49,847 nucleotides of DNA from the NCBI GenBank assembly GCA_023460935.1, contig JAEWOI010000019.1, positions 1-49,847 on the forward strand, in the 5' to 3' direction. Shown piece by piece: positions 1-8,090 of the stretch; position 1 is the first letter of the stretch, and every line of letters begins with the position of its first letter. The position numbers were made by a program, and so were the translations under genes. The notes beneath the pieces are model-generated. The model was given only the letters and a program-made list of their open reading frames with translations. It searched no databases and had not been told where the DNA came from. Source of the DNA: Actinomycetes bacterium. Lineage in GTDB: Bacteria; Actinomycetota; Actinomycetes; Propionibacteriales; Propionibacteriaceae.

Positions 1-641
1 CCCTGATCGCCGGCGGCATGACCGGGGTGGCGACCAACATGCTGCTCGGCGGCGCGCTGCGCGCCCCGGCAGCCCCGGGCAGCATCCTGGCCGTCCTGGC
101 CCAGATCGCCCCCGGCGCCTACCTGGCGGTCATCCTCTCGGTCATCCTGTCCGCCACCGTCACCTTCGTGGTCGCCTCGATCATCCTGCGGGCCTCCCGC
201 AAGCGTGACCTGGCCGCCGAGGCCGCCGGCACCGACCGGTTCGAGGCAGCGATCAGCCAGACCGAGGCCAACAAGGGCAAGACCTCCGACGCCCTCGCCG
301 GCCTCCGCACCGAGACCGGATCGGCTGCGACGCTTGTCGACCGGCAGGTGAAGAACATCGTGTTCGCCTGCGACGCCGGCATGGGCTCCTCCGCGATGGG
401 CGCCTCCGTCCTGCGCAACAAGATCAAGGCCGCCGGCGTCACCGACGTCACCGTGGTCAACAAGGCGATCGCCAACCTCGATGACAGCGCCGACCTCGTG
501 GTCACCCAGGCGCAGCTCACCGACCGGGCCCGTCACCAGGCTCCGGACGCCATCCACATCTCGGTCGACAACTTCATGAACTCGCCGAAGTACGACGAGG
601 TCGTGGAACTGGTTTCAGCCCGAGCCGCGCAACAGCGGTGA
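1..641 (+). CDS. mtlA: PTS mannitol transporter subunit IICB (3' part)
   Basis: C-terminal part of a mannitol-type phosphotransferase permease; the gene begins upstream of the window and the frame is open from base 3. The first residues (GGMTGVATNMLL, then LRAPAAPGSI) are typical of the end of the mannitol EIIC membrane domain. A last hydrophobic segment follows (about nt 110–190), then a basic/charged linker, then an EIIB domain. The EIIB phosphocysteine is in CDAGMGSSAMG, with the Cys codon at 369–371. In this family EIIC carries mannitol across the membrane and EIIB phosphorylates it to mannitol-1-phosphate. The EIIA partner is the next gene, 69 bp downstream. No mtlD or regulator is visible in the window. 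Substrate is assigned by family resemblance. Confidence 0.9.
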   Translation, partial: LIAGGMTGVATNMLLGGALRAPAAPGSILAVLAQIAPGAYLAVILSVILSATVTFVVASIILRASRKRDLAAEAAGTDRFEAAISQTEANKGKTSDALAGLRTETGSAATLVDRQVKNIVFACDAGMGSSAMGASVLRNKIKAAGVTDVTVVNKAIANLDDSADLVVTQAQLTDRARHQAPDAIHISVDNFMNSPKYDEVVELVSARAAQQR

Positions 642-710
642 TTCCCTGGCGGCGGGGCGAAGGGACAGCGCCCCGCCGCCACCCCGGACCGAGAAAGGCC
701 ACGCAGACTC

Positions 711-1154
711 ATGGAGACCCACAACGTCCTCACCCCGGACCTCGTCCGGATCCACCCGGGTTCGGCCACCCGCGACGAAGCCATGCGGGAGGCGACCGAC
801 CTGCTGGTCAGCGCAGGCGCAGTGACCCCTGCCTACTACGAGGCGATGCAGGACCGCGAACGAACCGTTTCCACCTTCATGGGCAACGGCCTCGCAATTC
901 CCCACGGCACCAACGACGCCAAGGACGCCGTGCTGGGTTCGGCGCTGTCGTTCGTCCGCTATGACGGCGGCGTGGACTGGGACGGTCAACCGGCAACCTT
1001 CGTCGTCGGCATCGCCGGCAAGGGCGGGGAGCACCTGGAGATCCTGTCGGCGATCGCGATCCTGTTCTCCGACGACGCGGAGGTGGACCGGCTCAAGGCA
1101 GCCACCACGCCGCAGGAGCTGTTCTCGCTGGTCGTGGCCGCACAGGCGTCGTAG
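711..1154 (+). CDS. mtlF: PTS mannitol subunit IIA
   Basis: 147-residue EIIA domain protein of the mannitol/fructose type. It takes phosphate from HPr and passes it to the EIIB cysteine of the upstream permease. The phosphorylated histidine is His65 in GNGLAIPHGTND, the family signature. It is a stand-alone protein rather than being fused to the permease, as in several Gram-positive systems. A GAGAAAGG purine stretch lies about 12 nt upstream of the ATG. It follows mtlA directly and is followed by a strong hairpin, so the two are probably the last genes of one transcript. Confidence 0.9.
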   Translation: METHNVLTPDLVRIHPGSATRDEAMREATDLLVSAGAVTPAYYEAMQDRERTVSTFMGNGLAIPHGTNDAKDAVLGSALSFVRYDGGVDWDGQPATFVVGIAGKGGEHLEILSAIAILFSDDAEVDRLKAATTPQELFSLVVAAQAS

Positions 1155-1170
1155 GGGGACCAGCAAACCA

Positions 1171-1211
1171 CAGGCGCCCCCGGACCGGTCACGACGGTCC
1201 GGGGGCGCCTG
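1171..1211 (+). terminator. Strong hairpin terminator after mtlF
   Basis: Perfect 16-bp inverted repeat (arms 1171–1186 and 1196–1211) with a 9-nt loop, 17 bp after the mtlF stop. There is no long T tract, as is common in high-GC actinobacteria. Confidence 0.8.
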
Positions 1212-1270
1212 CTTACCCGAGCGGGGCGGGGTCTGCCAAGATGGCTGGATCACCCTCGTCAGGAGTGCCG

Positions 1271-2146
1271 ATGAGCACGATCGTCCTAGTCCTGCCGGTG
1301 GCGCAGGTGGTGCTGAACCAGGGCCGCGCCGTCACCACCGCGACCGTCACCAACACCGCGGCCGTGCCGGCCAGGATCGTGCTCGGCGCGTTTGCCCCCG
1401 CCGGGCCGGCCGGGTCCCCCGCCCCGCCGGACGCGCTGGCCTGGACCACGGTCGACCGGCCGCTGCGCGAGCTCGGCCCGGGCGTTACCGAGCAGTACAC
1501 GGTCACCTTCGCCCCAGCGGCGGAGGTCGCCCCCGGAACCTATTCCGCGCGGTTCATCGCCTACTCGGCGGACGGCGCCCCGGAGGAGAACTCCGACCAG
1601 GCCCGGCAACTCGACGTGGTGGTCCCGGCTGTGCCGGCAACTCCGGCGCCAGGGCCCGGGATCCCCTGGTGGGTGTACGTGGTGGCCGGGGCACTCGTGG
1701 TGACCGTGGCCGTGGTGGCGTTCCTGCTGCTCCGCCCGGGCGCTCCGCCCGAACCCTCGCCCAGTCCGTCCCAGAGCCCGACCCCGAGTGTGACCACCGC
1801 AGCTCCGGTGCAGGTCGAGGGGACCGCCTGGAAGTTCACCGGCTTCGACGACGGCGGCACCCTGGTGCCAGTGGTACCGGGCACCGAGCCGTCGCTGACG
1901 GTGGAGGGTGATCGCGTGTCCGGGTCGACGGGCTGCAACCGCTACAGCGGGGCGTGGGCGCAGACGGGCAACGATGTGACCATCGGCCCGCTGGGCACGA
2001 CGCTGCGGCTGTGCAATCCCGAAGCGGTGCGCGAGCAGGAACGGCGCTTCCTCGACCTCCTGGGCAGGGCCACGGCCGTGGCCGGCGACGGCACGTCGAT
2101 CCGGCTGACCGCCCCGGACGGGACGGCGCTCGTGTTCGCCCGGTAG
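1271..2146 (+). CDS. Membrane-anchored META-domain protein
   Basis: 291-residue protein of unknown role. The start at 1271 is preferred over the in-frame ATG at 1241 because AGGAG (1261–1265) sits 5 nt before it. Residues 1–130 look like an extracytoplasmic-type beta domain (hydrophobic strands, alternating charges). Residues about 133–156 form one transmembrane helix (WWVYVVAGALVV…). A Pro/Ser linker then leads to a META (HslJ-like, DUF306) domain at about 182–291, recognised from GSTGCNRYSG, the second Cys in LGTTLRLC and the following acidic/Gln helix. META domains occur in HslJ (heat-shock, novobiocin-related) and in secreted proteins. It converges on psuG with 6 bp between the stops. Function inferred only at domain level. 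Confidence 0.75.
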   Translation: MSTIVLVLPVAQVVLNQGRAVTTATVTNTAAVPARIVLGAFAPAGPAGSPAPPDALAWTTVDRPLRELGPGVTEQYTVTFAPAAEVAPGTYSARFIAYSADGAPEENSDQARQLDVVVPAVPATPAPGPGIPWWVYVVAGALVVTVAVVAFLLLRPGAPPEPSPSPSQSPTPSVTTAAPVQVEGTAWKFTGFDDGGTLVPVVPGTEPSLTVEGDRVSGSTGCNRYSGAWAQTGNDVTIGPLGTTLRLCNPEAVREQERRFLDLLGRATAVAGDGTSIRLTAPDGTALVFAR

Positions 2147-2152
2147 CCGGGT

Positions 2153-3073
2153 TCAGGCTGCGGCGTACGCTCCGGCGATCGCGGCACCCAGCCTGGCGTT
2201 GTGCTTGACCAGCGCGATGTTCGCGCGCAGCGACTCCCCGCCGGAGAGCTCAACGATCCGCCCGAGCAGGAACGGGGTGATCGCAGCGCCGGAGATGCCG
2301 CGGGTCTCGGCCTCCGCGACCGCAGTGGCGATCAGGGCGCCGATCTCCGCCTCCGGGATCTCGTCCGCCACCGGAATGGGGTTGGCCACCACCAGGCCGC
2401 CGGCGATCCCCAGCCCCCACTTGGCCCGCATCGCCGCCGCAACCTCCGCTGCCGTGTCGAGGCGCAGCGGGGAGGCGAAGCCGCTCGAGCGGGAGTAGAA
2501 CGAGGGGAAGTCGTCCGATCCCACCGTGATCACCGGCACGCCTAGGGTCTCCAGCACCTCGAGGGTGCGCCCGATGTCGAGCAGGGACTTCACCCCGGCG
2601 CTGACCACGGCAACATCGGTGAGGCTGAGCTCGGTCAGGTCTGCGGAGATGTCCATGGTGTGCTCCGCGCCTCGGTGCACCCCGCCCAGCCCGCCCGTGA
2701 CGAACACCCGGATGCCGGCCAGCGCTGCCAGGCGCATGGTCGAGGCCACCGTGGTGGCTCCGTGCTCACCGCGGGCGACCACGTAGGGCAGGTCGCGGAT
2801 GCTCACCTTGCGCACCGCGCCGTCGGAGCCGAGCAGGTCGAGCTGGTCGTCCGACAGCCCGATCCGTGGCACGCCGTGCAGCACAGCCACCGTGGCCGGT
2901 ACCGCCCCGCCGTCACGGACCAGCTGCTCGACCTCCCGCGCGGTCTCGACGTTCTTCGGGTAGGGCATGCCGTGGCTGATGATGGTGGACTCCAGTGCCA
3001 CCACCGGCCGTCCGGTCGCGAGGGCGTCGCGTACCTCTTCGGTGAGCGCGAGCATCGGGTGCGGTTCGGTCAT
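2153..3073 (-). CDS. psuG: Pseudouridine-5'-phosphate glycosidase
   Basis: 306 residues, the usual size for PsuG. The enzyme splits pseudouridine 5'-phosphate into uracil and ribose 5-phosphate, breaking the C–C glycosidic bond. Family catalytic positions are present: Glu28 in VVALESTIISHG, Lys89 in VRKVSIRDLP, Asp141 in HTMDISADL (metal side) and Lys162 in GVKSLLDIG. The ATG has AGGAG 6 nt upstream. It starts 16 nt after psuK ends, so kinase and glycosidase form a two-gene pathway: psuK makes the substrate that psuG cleaves. Confidence 0.95.
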   Translation of the reverse strand: MTEPHPMLALTEEVRDALATGRPVVALESTIISHGMPYPKNVETAREVEQLVRDGGAVPATVAVLHGVPRIGLSDDQLDLLGSDGAVRKVSIRDLPYVVARGEHGATTVASTMRLAALAGIRVFVTGGLGGVHRGAEHTMDISADLTELSLTDVAVVSAGVKSLLDIGRTLEVLETLGVPVITVGSDDFPSFYSRSSGFASPLRLDTAAEVAAAMRAKWGLGIAGGLVVANPIPVADEIPEAEIGALIATAVAEAETRGISGAAITPFLLGRIVELSGGESLRANIALVKHNARLGAAIAGAYAAA

Positions 3074-3089
3074 GGACGGCTCCTGGTCT

Positions 3090-4202
3090 TCACTGGTCGA
3101 GGCTGGCGAGGGCGTCGGCGAACGCCACGCCGAGGTCGGGCCGGACGGTGTGCCGGCTGGTCACTGTGAGCGCTGCGGCGAGGTGGCCGTGCCGGACGGC
3201 AACCGCGGGGCTCTCCCCGGCGAGCAGCGCGGCGACGAAGCCCGCGGTCATGGCGTCCCCCGCCCCGGTAACGTCGGCCACGGCAGCCGCGGCCGCGGGA
3301 AAGGCCTCCGCGCTGCCGTCGGCCGAGGCCAACAGGCTGCCGCCGGCGCCCCGGCTGACCCACACGTGTTGCACGCCGAGCCGGTGCAGGTGCGCGGCGG
3401 CGGAGTCGATCGCTGCCGGGTCATCGGCCACGGGACCCCCGACCAGCGCGCCGAGCTCGTCGAGGTTCGGTGTCACTGCGAACACCGGACGGCCGGGCCC
3501 GAGCAGCCCCGCCATCCGGGCGGCCTTCGCCACGCTGACCGGCTCCAGGACTGCGCGGACGCCGGCAGCTGCGCACACCCCGAGCACCCACGCTGCCACC
3601 TCTGCGGGGATGTTGCCGTCGAGCACCACCACCGCTGCCCGGGCCAGGAGTTCCTGCGACCTGGCCAGGCTCCCCACCTCGAGGGCGTCGGTGGCAGCCA
3701 GGTCGGAGACCCCGACCACCAGTTCGCCGTCCGCGTCCAGGACGGCGAGGTAGCTGCCAGTGGCGTGCGCGCTCACCGCGACCTGGTCGACGTAGACCCC
3801 CGCCTCGCTGGTGCGCGCGAGCAGGTCGCGGCCGGCGGCGTCGGCACCGACCGCTGCGAGCAGGTGGACCCGGCCACCCAGCCGGGCGATGCCCTCGGCG
3901 ATGTTGCGGCCGACGCCGCCCGGGGTCTGCGACAGCGTGCCCGGGTTGGACGTGTGCAGCCGAGCCGGGCCGGCGCTGCGGGCCTTGATGTCCCACGCGG
4001 CTCCGCCGACGACCACGGCCCAGGGTTGGCCCCGCAGCACGTAGCCGCGGCCGACGATCTCACCCTTCTGGCTGAGGGCAGAGAGGGTCACCGCCACCGC
4101 CCCCTTGGTCGTGCCAAGAGCCCGGGCCAGGCCGGCGGCATCCAGCAGTGGCTGGGCGCGGAGCAACGCCAGGATCTCCCGCTCCCGAGGACTCAGCGCC
4201 AC
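3090..4202 (-). CDS. psuK: PfkB-family kinase with N-terminal HTH, probable pseudouridine kinase
   Basis: 370 residues with a GTG start. Residues 1–57 form a winged-helix-like DNA-binding region (LSPREREILALLRAQPLL…GTTKGAVAVTLSAL). From about residue 60 it is a PfkB/ribokinase-family sugar kinase ending in the anion-hole/catalytic motif GAGDAMTAGF, catalytic base Asp316. Substrate is inferred from the neighbour psuG: it would phosphorylate pseudouridine at the 5'-OH. HTH–PfkB fusions are known for this family; here the HTH may let the kinase sense and control its own operon. The start is set by a promoter whose −10 lies 8 nt upstream of the GTG, so the mRNA is probably leaderless; there is no Shine–Dalgarno. 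Confidence 0.88.
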   Translation of the reverse strand: MALSPREREILALLRAQPLLDAAGLARALGTTKGAVAVTLSALSQKGEIVGRGYVLRGQPWAVVVGGAAWDIKARSAGPARLHTSNPGTLSQTPGGVGRNIAEGIARLGGRVHLLAAVGADAAGRDLLARTSEAGVYVDQVAVSAHATGSYLAVLDADGELVVGVSDLAATDALEVGSLARSQELLARAAVVVLDGNIPAEVAAWVLGVCAAAGVRAVLEPVSVAKAARMAGLLGPGRPVFAVTPNLDELGALVGGPVADDPAAIDSAAAHLHRLGVQHVWVSRGAGGSLLASADGSAEAFPAAAAAVADVTGAGDAMTAGFVAALLAGESPAVAVRHGHLAAALTVTSRHTVRPDLGVAFADALASLDQ

Positions 4203-4210
4203 GCTGACAA

Positions 4211-4239
4211 GTATTAGGGTCGCTTGAAGTTCTTAGCAA
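4211..4239 (-). promoter_or_regulatory. psuKG promoter, probably leaderless
   Basis: On the minus strand TTGCTA (4239–4234), a 17-nt spacer and TAATAC (4216–4211) form a good sigma-70-type promoter. The expected start of transcription falls within 1–2 nt of the psuK GTG at 4202. Confidence 0.65.
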
Positions 4240-4256
4240 CCCCTTTGGCGGGGTTG
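4237..4256. promoter_or_regulatory. Inverted repeat overlapping the psuK −35 element
   Basis: 7-bp arms (4237–4243 caacccc, 4250–4256 ggggttg) around a 6-nt centre, overlapping the −35 hexamer. A possible operator for the HTH of PsuK or another regulator; inferred from position only. Confidence 0.4.
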
Positions 4257-4424
4257 GGTCGGCGACTCTGGCCAGCCGTACTTCTGCTGAAGGGCGCCCA
4301 GTGGGACCAAGGCCGGCGACGGCTCGGCACCGAAGGCCCTACCAGCCGCTGAATCGCCGGGGTTACCCTGCTGCACACACCACCCCTGGCGGCTCTGGCC
4401 AGCGTGACTGCGAAGGAGCGTCCG

Positions 4425-7400
4425 ATGCGTCGACCCCTGCTCACCCTCCTCCTGTGCGGCGCACTGGCCACGGGCCTGCTCGCCGGCACTCCCGTGACCG
4501 CGAGGGCGGAGACCACCTCCGTCACCGTGGCCGGGTCCCTGCAGGACGAGCTCGGCTGCCCTGCGGACTGGCAGCCGGACTGCGCTGCCACCCACCTGGC
4601 CCAGGTGCCTGGCACCAGTTCGTGGCAGGCCACCTTCGACGTGCCCGCGGGCAGCTACGAGTTCAAGATCGCGGTCAACGACAGCTGGGAGGTCAACTAT
4701 GGCGCGGGCGGCGCGGCCAACGGCGCCAACCTGCCCCTCGCCCTGGTTTCCGACGCCAGCCTGGTGTTCAGTTTCGACGCCGAGACCCACGCGATCGGTG
4801 TCCGGCCGGTGGAACTGGCCGGCGCCACCTCAAGGGCGGACCGGCGGCTGGCGCGGGACTCCCTGCGCCGGCCGCTCACCGACGAGCGCTACTACTTCGT
4901 GATGGCCGACCGGTTCGCCAACGGCAACCCGGGCAACGACGACGGCGGCCTCGCTGGGGGCCGGCTCGAGACCGGCTTCGACCCCACGGACAAGGGCTTC
5001 TACCACGGTGGCGACCTGGCCGGCCTGATCGGCAAGCTCGACTACATCAAGGGCCTGGGCACCACGGCGATCTGGCTGACGCCGTCGTTCAAGAACCGGC
5101 CCGTCCAAGGCACCGCCGGCAACGAGAGCGCCGGCTACCACGGCTACTGGATCACCGACTTCACCCAGATCGACCCGCACCTCGGCACCAACGCGGACAT
5201 GAGGCGCCTGATCCGGCTCGCCCACGCCAAGGGCATGAAGGTGTTCTTCGACATCATCACCAACCACACCGCCGACGTCATCGACTACGCCGAGGGGCAG
5301 TACTCCTATGTCTCCACCGAGACCGACCCCTACACCGACGCCGCCGGCGACGTGTTCGACCCGGCGGCCGTGGCCGGCGATCCCGACTTCCCGGCGCTGG
5401 ACGTCGACAGCTCCTTCCCCTACACGCCGGTGTTCCGCACCGAGGCGGACGAGACGGTAAAGGTGCCGGGCTGGCTCAACGACCGCACGCTGTACCACAA
5501 CCGGGGTGATTCGACCTTCGCCGGCGAGTCCAGCGAGTACGGCGACTTCATCGGCCTGGACGACCTGTTCACCGAGAACCCCCGCGTCGTCAACGGCATG
5601 ATCGACATCTACAAGGCCTGGGTCGACCTGGGTATCGACGGCTTCCGCATCGACACCGTGAAGCACGTCAACACCGAATTCTGGCAGGAGTTCTCCCCCG
5701 CGCTCCTCGAGCGCGCGCGGAGCATCGGGAACCGTGACTTCTTCATGTTCGGGGAGGTCTTCGACGCCCGGCCCGAGTACCTGAGCACCTTCACCACCCG
5801 CGCTCGGCTGCAGGCCACCCTGGATTTCGGCTTCCAGGCGCAGGCGCAGGCGTTCGCCCTCGGCCAGGGCACCACCAGGCTGCGGGACCTGTACGCGGCG
5901 GACGACTACTACACCGACGCCGACTCCAACGCCTACCAGCTGCCCACCTTCCTCGGGAACCACGACATGGGCCGGATCGCCTACCTGCTGCGGGCCGGAG
6001 GGGTGGCCGGTGACGCCGACCTGATGAAGCGGGTGCAGCTGGCCAACGCACTGATGTACCTCACCCGCGGGCAGCCGATCGTCTACTACGGCGACGAACA
6101 GGGCTTCATCGGCGCGGGCGGGGACAAGGACGCACGCCAGGACATGTTCGCCACCGGCACCGAGCAGTACGCCACCGAACCGGTGCTCGGCGACAGCCCG
6201 GGAGCGAAGGACCGGTTCAACCCGGGCGCGCCGCTGTACCGGCACATCCGCAGGCTGGCCGCGCTGCGGCAGGCGCACCCGGCGCTCGCCGACGGAGCCC
6301 AGGTGCACCGCTACGCTTCGGCACGGGCGGGGGTGTACGCCTTCTCCCGGGTCGATCGCAGGACCGGCGTGGAGTACGTCGTGGCGTTGAACAACGCGAC
6401 GACCGCGAAGTCGGCGACGTTCGACACGTTCAACGCCCACGAGCGCTTCAGCCCGCTCTACGGCAGCAACACCGCCCTCCGCTCCGACCACGACGGCCGG
6501 GTCACGGTGCGCGTCCCCGCGCTCTCCGCGGTGGTGTTCAAGGCCCGCACCCGGGTGGACCGCGGCTGGCGTCCGACCGTGCCGTTGCTGACCGCGCCCG
6601 CCCCGGGCGGAGTCGTGGGCGGCAGGGCCGAGATCTCAGCGGAGCTGAACACCGACAAGTTCGCCCAGGCGAGCTTCTGGTACCGCCCGGTGGGCACCTC
6701 GGACTGGCGCCAGCTCGGCACCGACGACAACGCTCCGTACCGGGTGTTCCACGACGTCACGCAGTTCGCCATGGGCACGCTGCTGGAGTACCGCGTGGTG
6801 GTGCAGGATGCCGCCGGACGGATCAGTGCCACCGGCTCCTACGGCATCGTCGGCACCCCGGCAGCCTCCGGCGGGGACGACGGCACGGTCGGCCCGGTCA
6901 CCCAGCCGGACGCGGTGAGCGTGCCCGGTGACCACAACTCCGAGATGGGCTGCGTGGACGGGAACGGCGCCGCCGAGGACTGGGCCCCCGGGTGCGACCA
7001 GGCGCAGCTCACGCTGTCGGCCGCCGACCAGGTCTGGAAGGGCAGCTTCACCCTGCCCGCCGGCGAGTACGCCTACAAGGCAGCACTGAACGGGACTTGG
7101 GACGAGAACTACGGCGCCGGCGGGGTGCGCAACGGCGACAACATCTCCTACACCAATCCGGGCACCGTCACATTCTACTACGACCACCGCACCCACTACG
7201 TCACGTCCGACGCGCAGGGTGACCTGATCACTGCTCCCGGCAGCTGGAACTCCGAGCTCGGTTGCGGGACGGACTGGGCACCGGACTGCATGCGGCCCTG
7301 GCTGCAGGACCCCGACGGCGACGGCACGTTCACCTGGGCAAGCAGTGAGCTGCCGGCCGGCAGCTACGAGTTCAAGGTGGCCCACAACCTCGGCTGGGAC

Positions 7401-7886
7401 GAGTCCTATCCCGCGGACAACGTTGCCGTGACCGTGCCTGCCGACGGCATGGTGGTGCGGGTCAGCTATGACCTAAGCGGGCACACCGTGGCCACGTCGG
7501 TCACCCGGCCGACCACCGAACCGAGCCTGGAGCAGACCCGTGGGGTGTGGCTGTCCCCCGGCCTGATCGCCTGGCCGGCGGACGCGCTGCCGGTGGACCC
7601 CTCCCGCCTGGAGTTCCGGCTGCACTGGGGCGAACCGGGCTCGCTGCAGGTCGACGCCGAGGACATCACCGGTGGTGGGTCGGCGCTGCTGCGCCACGAC
7701 CGGCGCGGCCTGCCCGACTCGGTGCTCGCCACTCGTCCTGAGCTCACCGGCTACCTCGCGCTGCGGCCCGACGCCGGGGTCCGCAGGCAGTTGCCAGAGC
7801 TAGCGGCCGGTGACGTGGCGGTCGGCGCCTATGCCGGCGGCAGGCTGGTGGATGCCGGCCTGGTGGATGCCACAGCGGTCGACTAG
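4425..7886 (+). CDS. Secreted multidomain alpha-amylase (GH13), pullulanase-like C-terminus without catalytic half
   Basis: 1153 residues. The ATG at 4425 is chosen over an in-frame GTG at 4404 because AAGGAG lies 6 nt upstream and a Sec signal peptide starts there (MRRPLLTLLLCGAL…, cleavage near ARA-ET, residues 27–28). Order: X25-type starch-binding module (about 26–129), GH13 catalytic barrel (about 155–705), Ig-like domain (about 724–813), two more X25 modules (about 826–927 and 932–1024), then a domain resembling pullulanase N2 (about 1032–1153). GH13 motifs are intact: FFDIITNHTAD, nucleophile Asp410 in GFRIDTVKH, acid/base Glu444 in FMFGEVFD, Asp514 in FLGNHDMG. It should act outside the cell on starch-type alpha-1,4-glucans. 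The N2-like end normally precedes a second (pullulanase) catalytic domain, which is absent. It may be a natural truncation. Confidence 0.9.
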   Translation: MRRPLLTLLLCGALATGLLAGTPVTARAETTSVTVAGSLQDELGCPADWQPDCAATHLAQVPGTSSWQATFDVPAGSYEFKIAVNDSWEVNYGAGGAANGANLPLALVSDASLVFSFDAETHAIGVRPVELAGATSRADRRLARDSLRRPLTDERYYFVMADRFANGNPGNDDGGLAGGRLETGFDPTDKGFYHGGDLAGLIGKLDYIKGLGTTAIWLTPSFKNRPVQGTAGNESAGYHGYWITDFTQIDPHLGTNADMRRLIRLAHAKGMKVFFDIITNHTADVIDYAEGQYSYVSTETDPYTDAAGDVFDPAAVAGDPDFPALDVDSSFPYTPVFRTEADETVKVPGWLNDRTLYHNRGDSTFAGESSEYGDFIGLDDLFTENPRVVNGMIDIYKAWVDLGIDGFRIDTVKHVNTEFWQEFSPALLERARSIGNRDFFMFGEVFDARPEYLSTFTTRARLQATLDFGFQAQAQAFALGQGTTRLRDLYAADDYYTDADSNAYQLPTFLGNHDMGRIAYLLRAGGVAGDADLMKRVQLANALMYLTRGQPIVYYGDEQGFIGAGGDKDARQDMFATGTEQYATEPVLGDSPGAKDRFNPGAPLYRHIRRLAALRQAHPALADGAQVHRYASARAGVYAFSRVDRRTGVEYVVALNNATTAKSATFDTFNAHERFSPLYGSNTALRSDHDGRVTVRVPALSAVVFKARTRVDRGWRPTVPLLTAPAPGGVVGGRAEISAELNTDKFAQASFWYRPVGTSDWRQLGTDDNAPYRVFHDVTQFAMGTLLEYRVVVQDAAGRISATGSYGIVGTPAASGGDDGTVGPVTQPDAVSVPGDHNSEMGCVDGNGAAEDWAPGCDQAQLTLSAADQVWKGSFTLPAGEYAYKAALNGTWDENYGAGGVRNGDNISYTNPGTVTFYYDHRTHYVTSDAQGDLITAPGSWNSELGCGTDWAPDCMRPWLQDPDGDGTFTWASSELPAGSYEFKVAHNLGWDESYPADNVAVTVPADGMVVRVSYDLSGHTVATSVTRPTTEPSLEQTRGVWLSPGLIAWPADALPVDPSRLEFRLHWGEPGSLQVDAEDITGGGSALLRHDRRGLPDSVLATRPELTGYLALRPDAGVRRQLPELAAGDVAVGAYAGGRLVDAGLVDATAVD

Positions 7887-7900
7887 GACGGAAAAAGAGG

Positions 7901-7928
7901 AGCGGACGGGCCGAAAGGCTCGTCCGCT
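7901..7928. terminator. Hairpin terminator with GAAA loop
   Basis: 12-bp stem (7901–7912 / 7917–7928, one G·T) closed by a GAAA tetraloop, 14 bp after the amylase stop. On the minus strand the stem is followed by CCTCTTTTTC, so it can also stop transcription arriving from the DUF4349 gene. Confidence 0.75.
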
Positions 7929-8050
7929 TCACTTCAGCTGCGATCTGGTAATCCTCAGGTCAGTCGCTATCAGCCCATCAGGCCTCGCAACGGATAGCGC
8001 CTGCTCCCCCCCTGCGCCCGCCATCCTAGGCATCCAGGGGTGCCGCCGTC

Positions 8051-8070
8051 TGTCCCCCCGAAGGGTGACA
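8051..8070 (-). terminator. Hairpin downstream of the DUF4349 gene
   Basis: Short stem (TGTC/GACA plus CCC/GGG with a bulged A) with a TTCG loop on the minus strand, about 20 nt after the DUF4349 stop. Apart from this hairpin and the one at 7901–7928, nothing else is recognised between 7887 and 8090. Confidence 0.45.
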
Positions 8071-8090
8071 CGAGCGCTGGGAGGGCGTTG

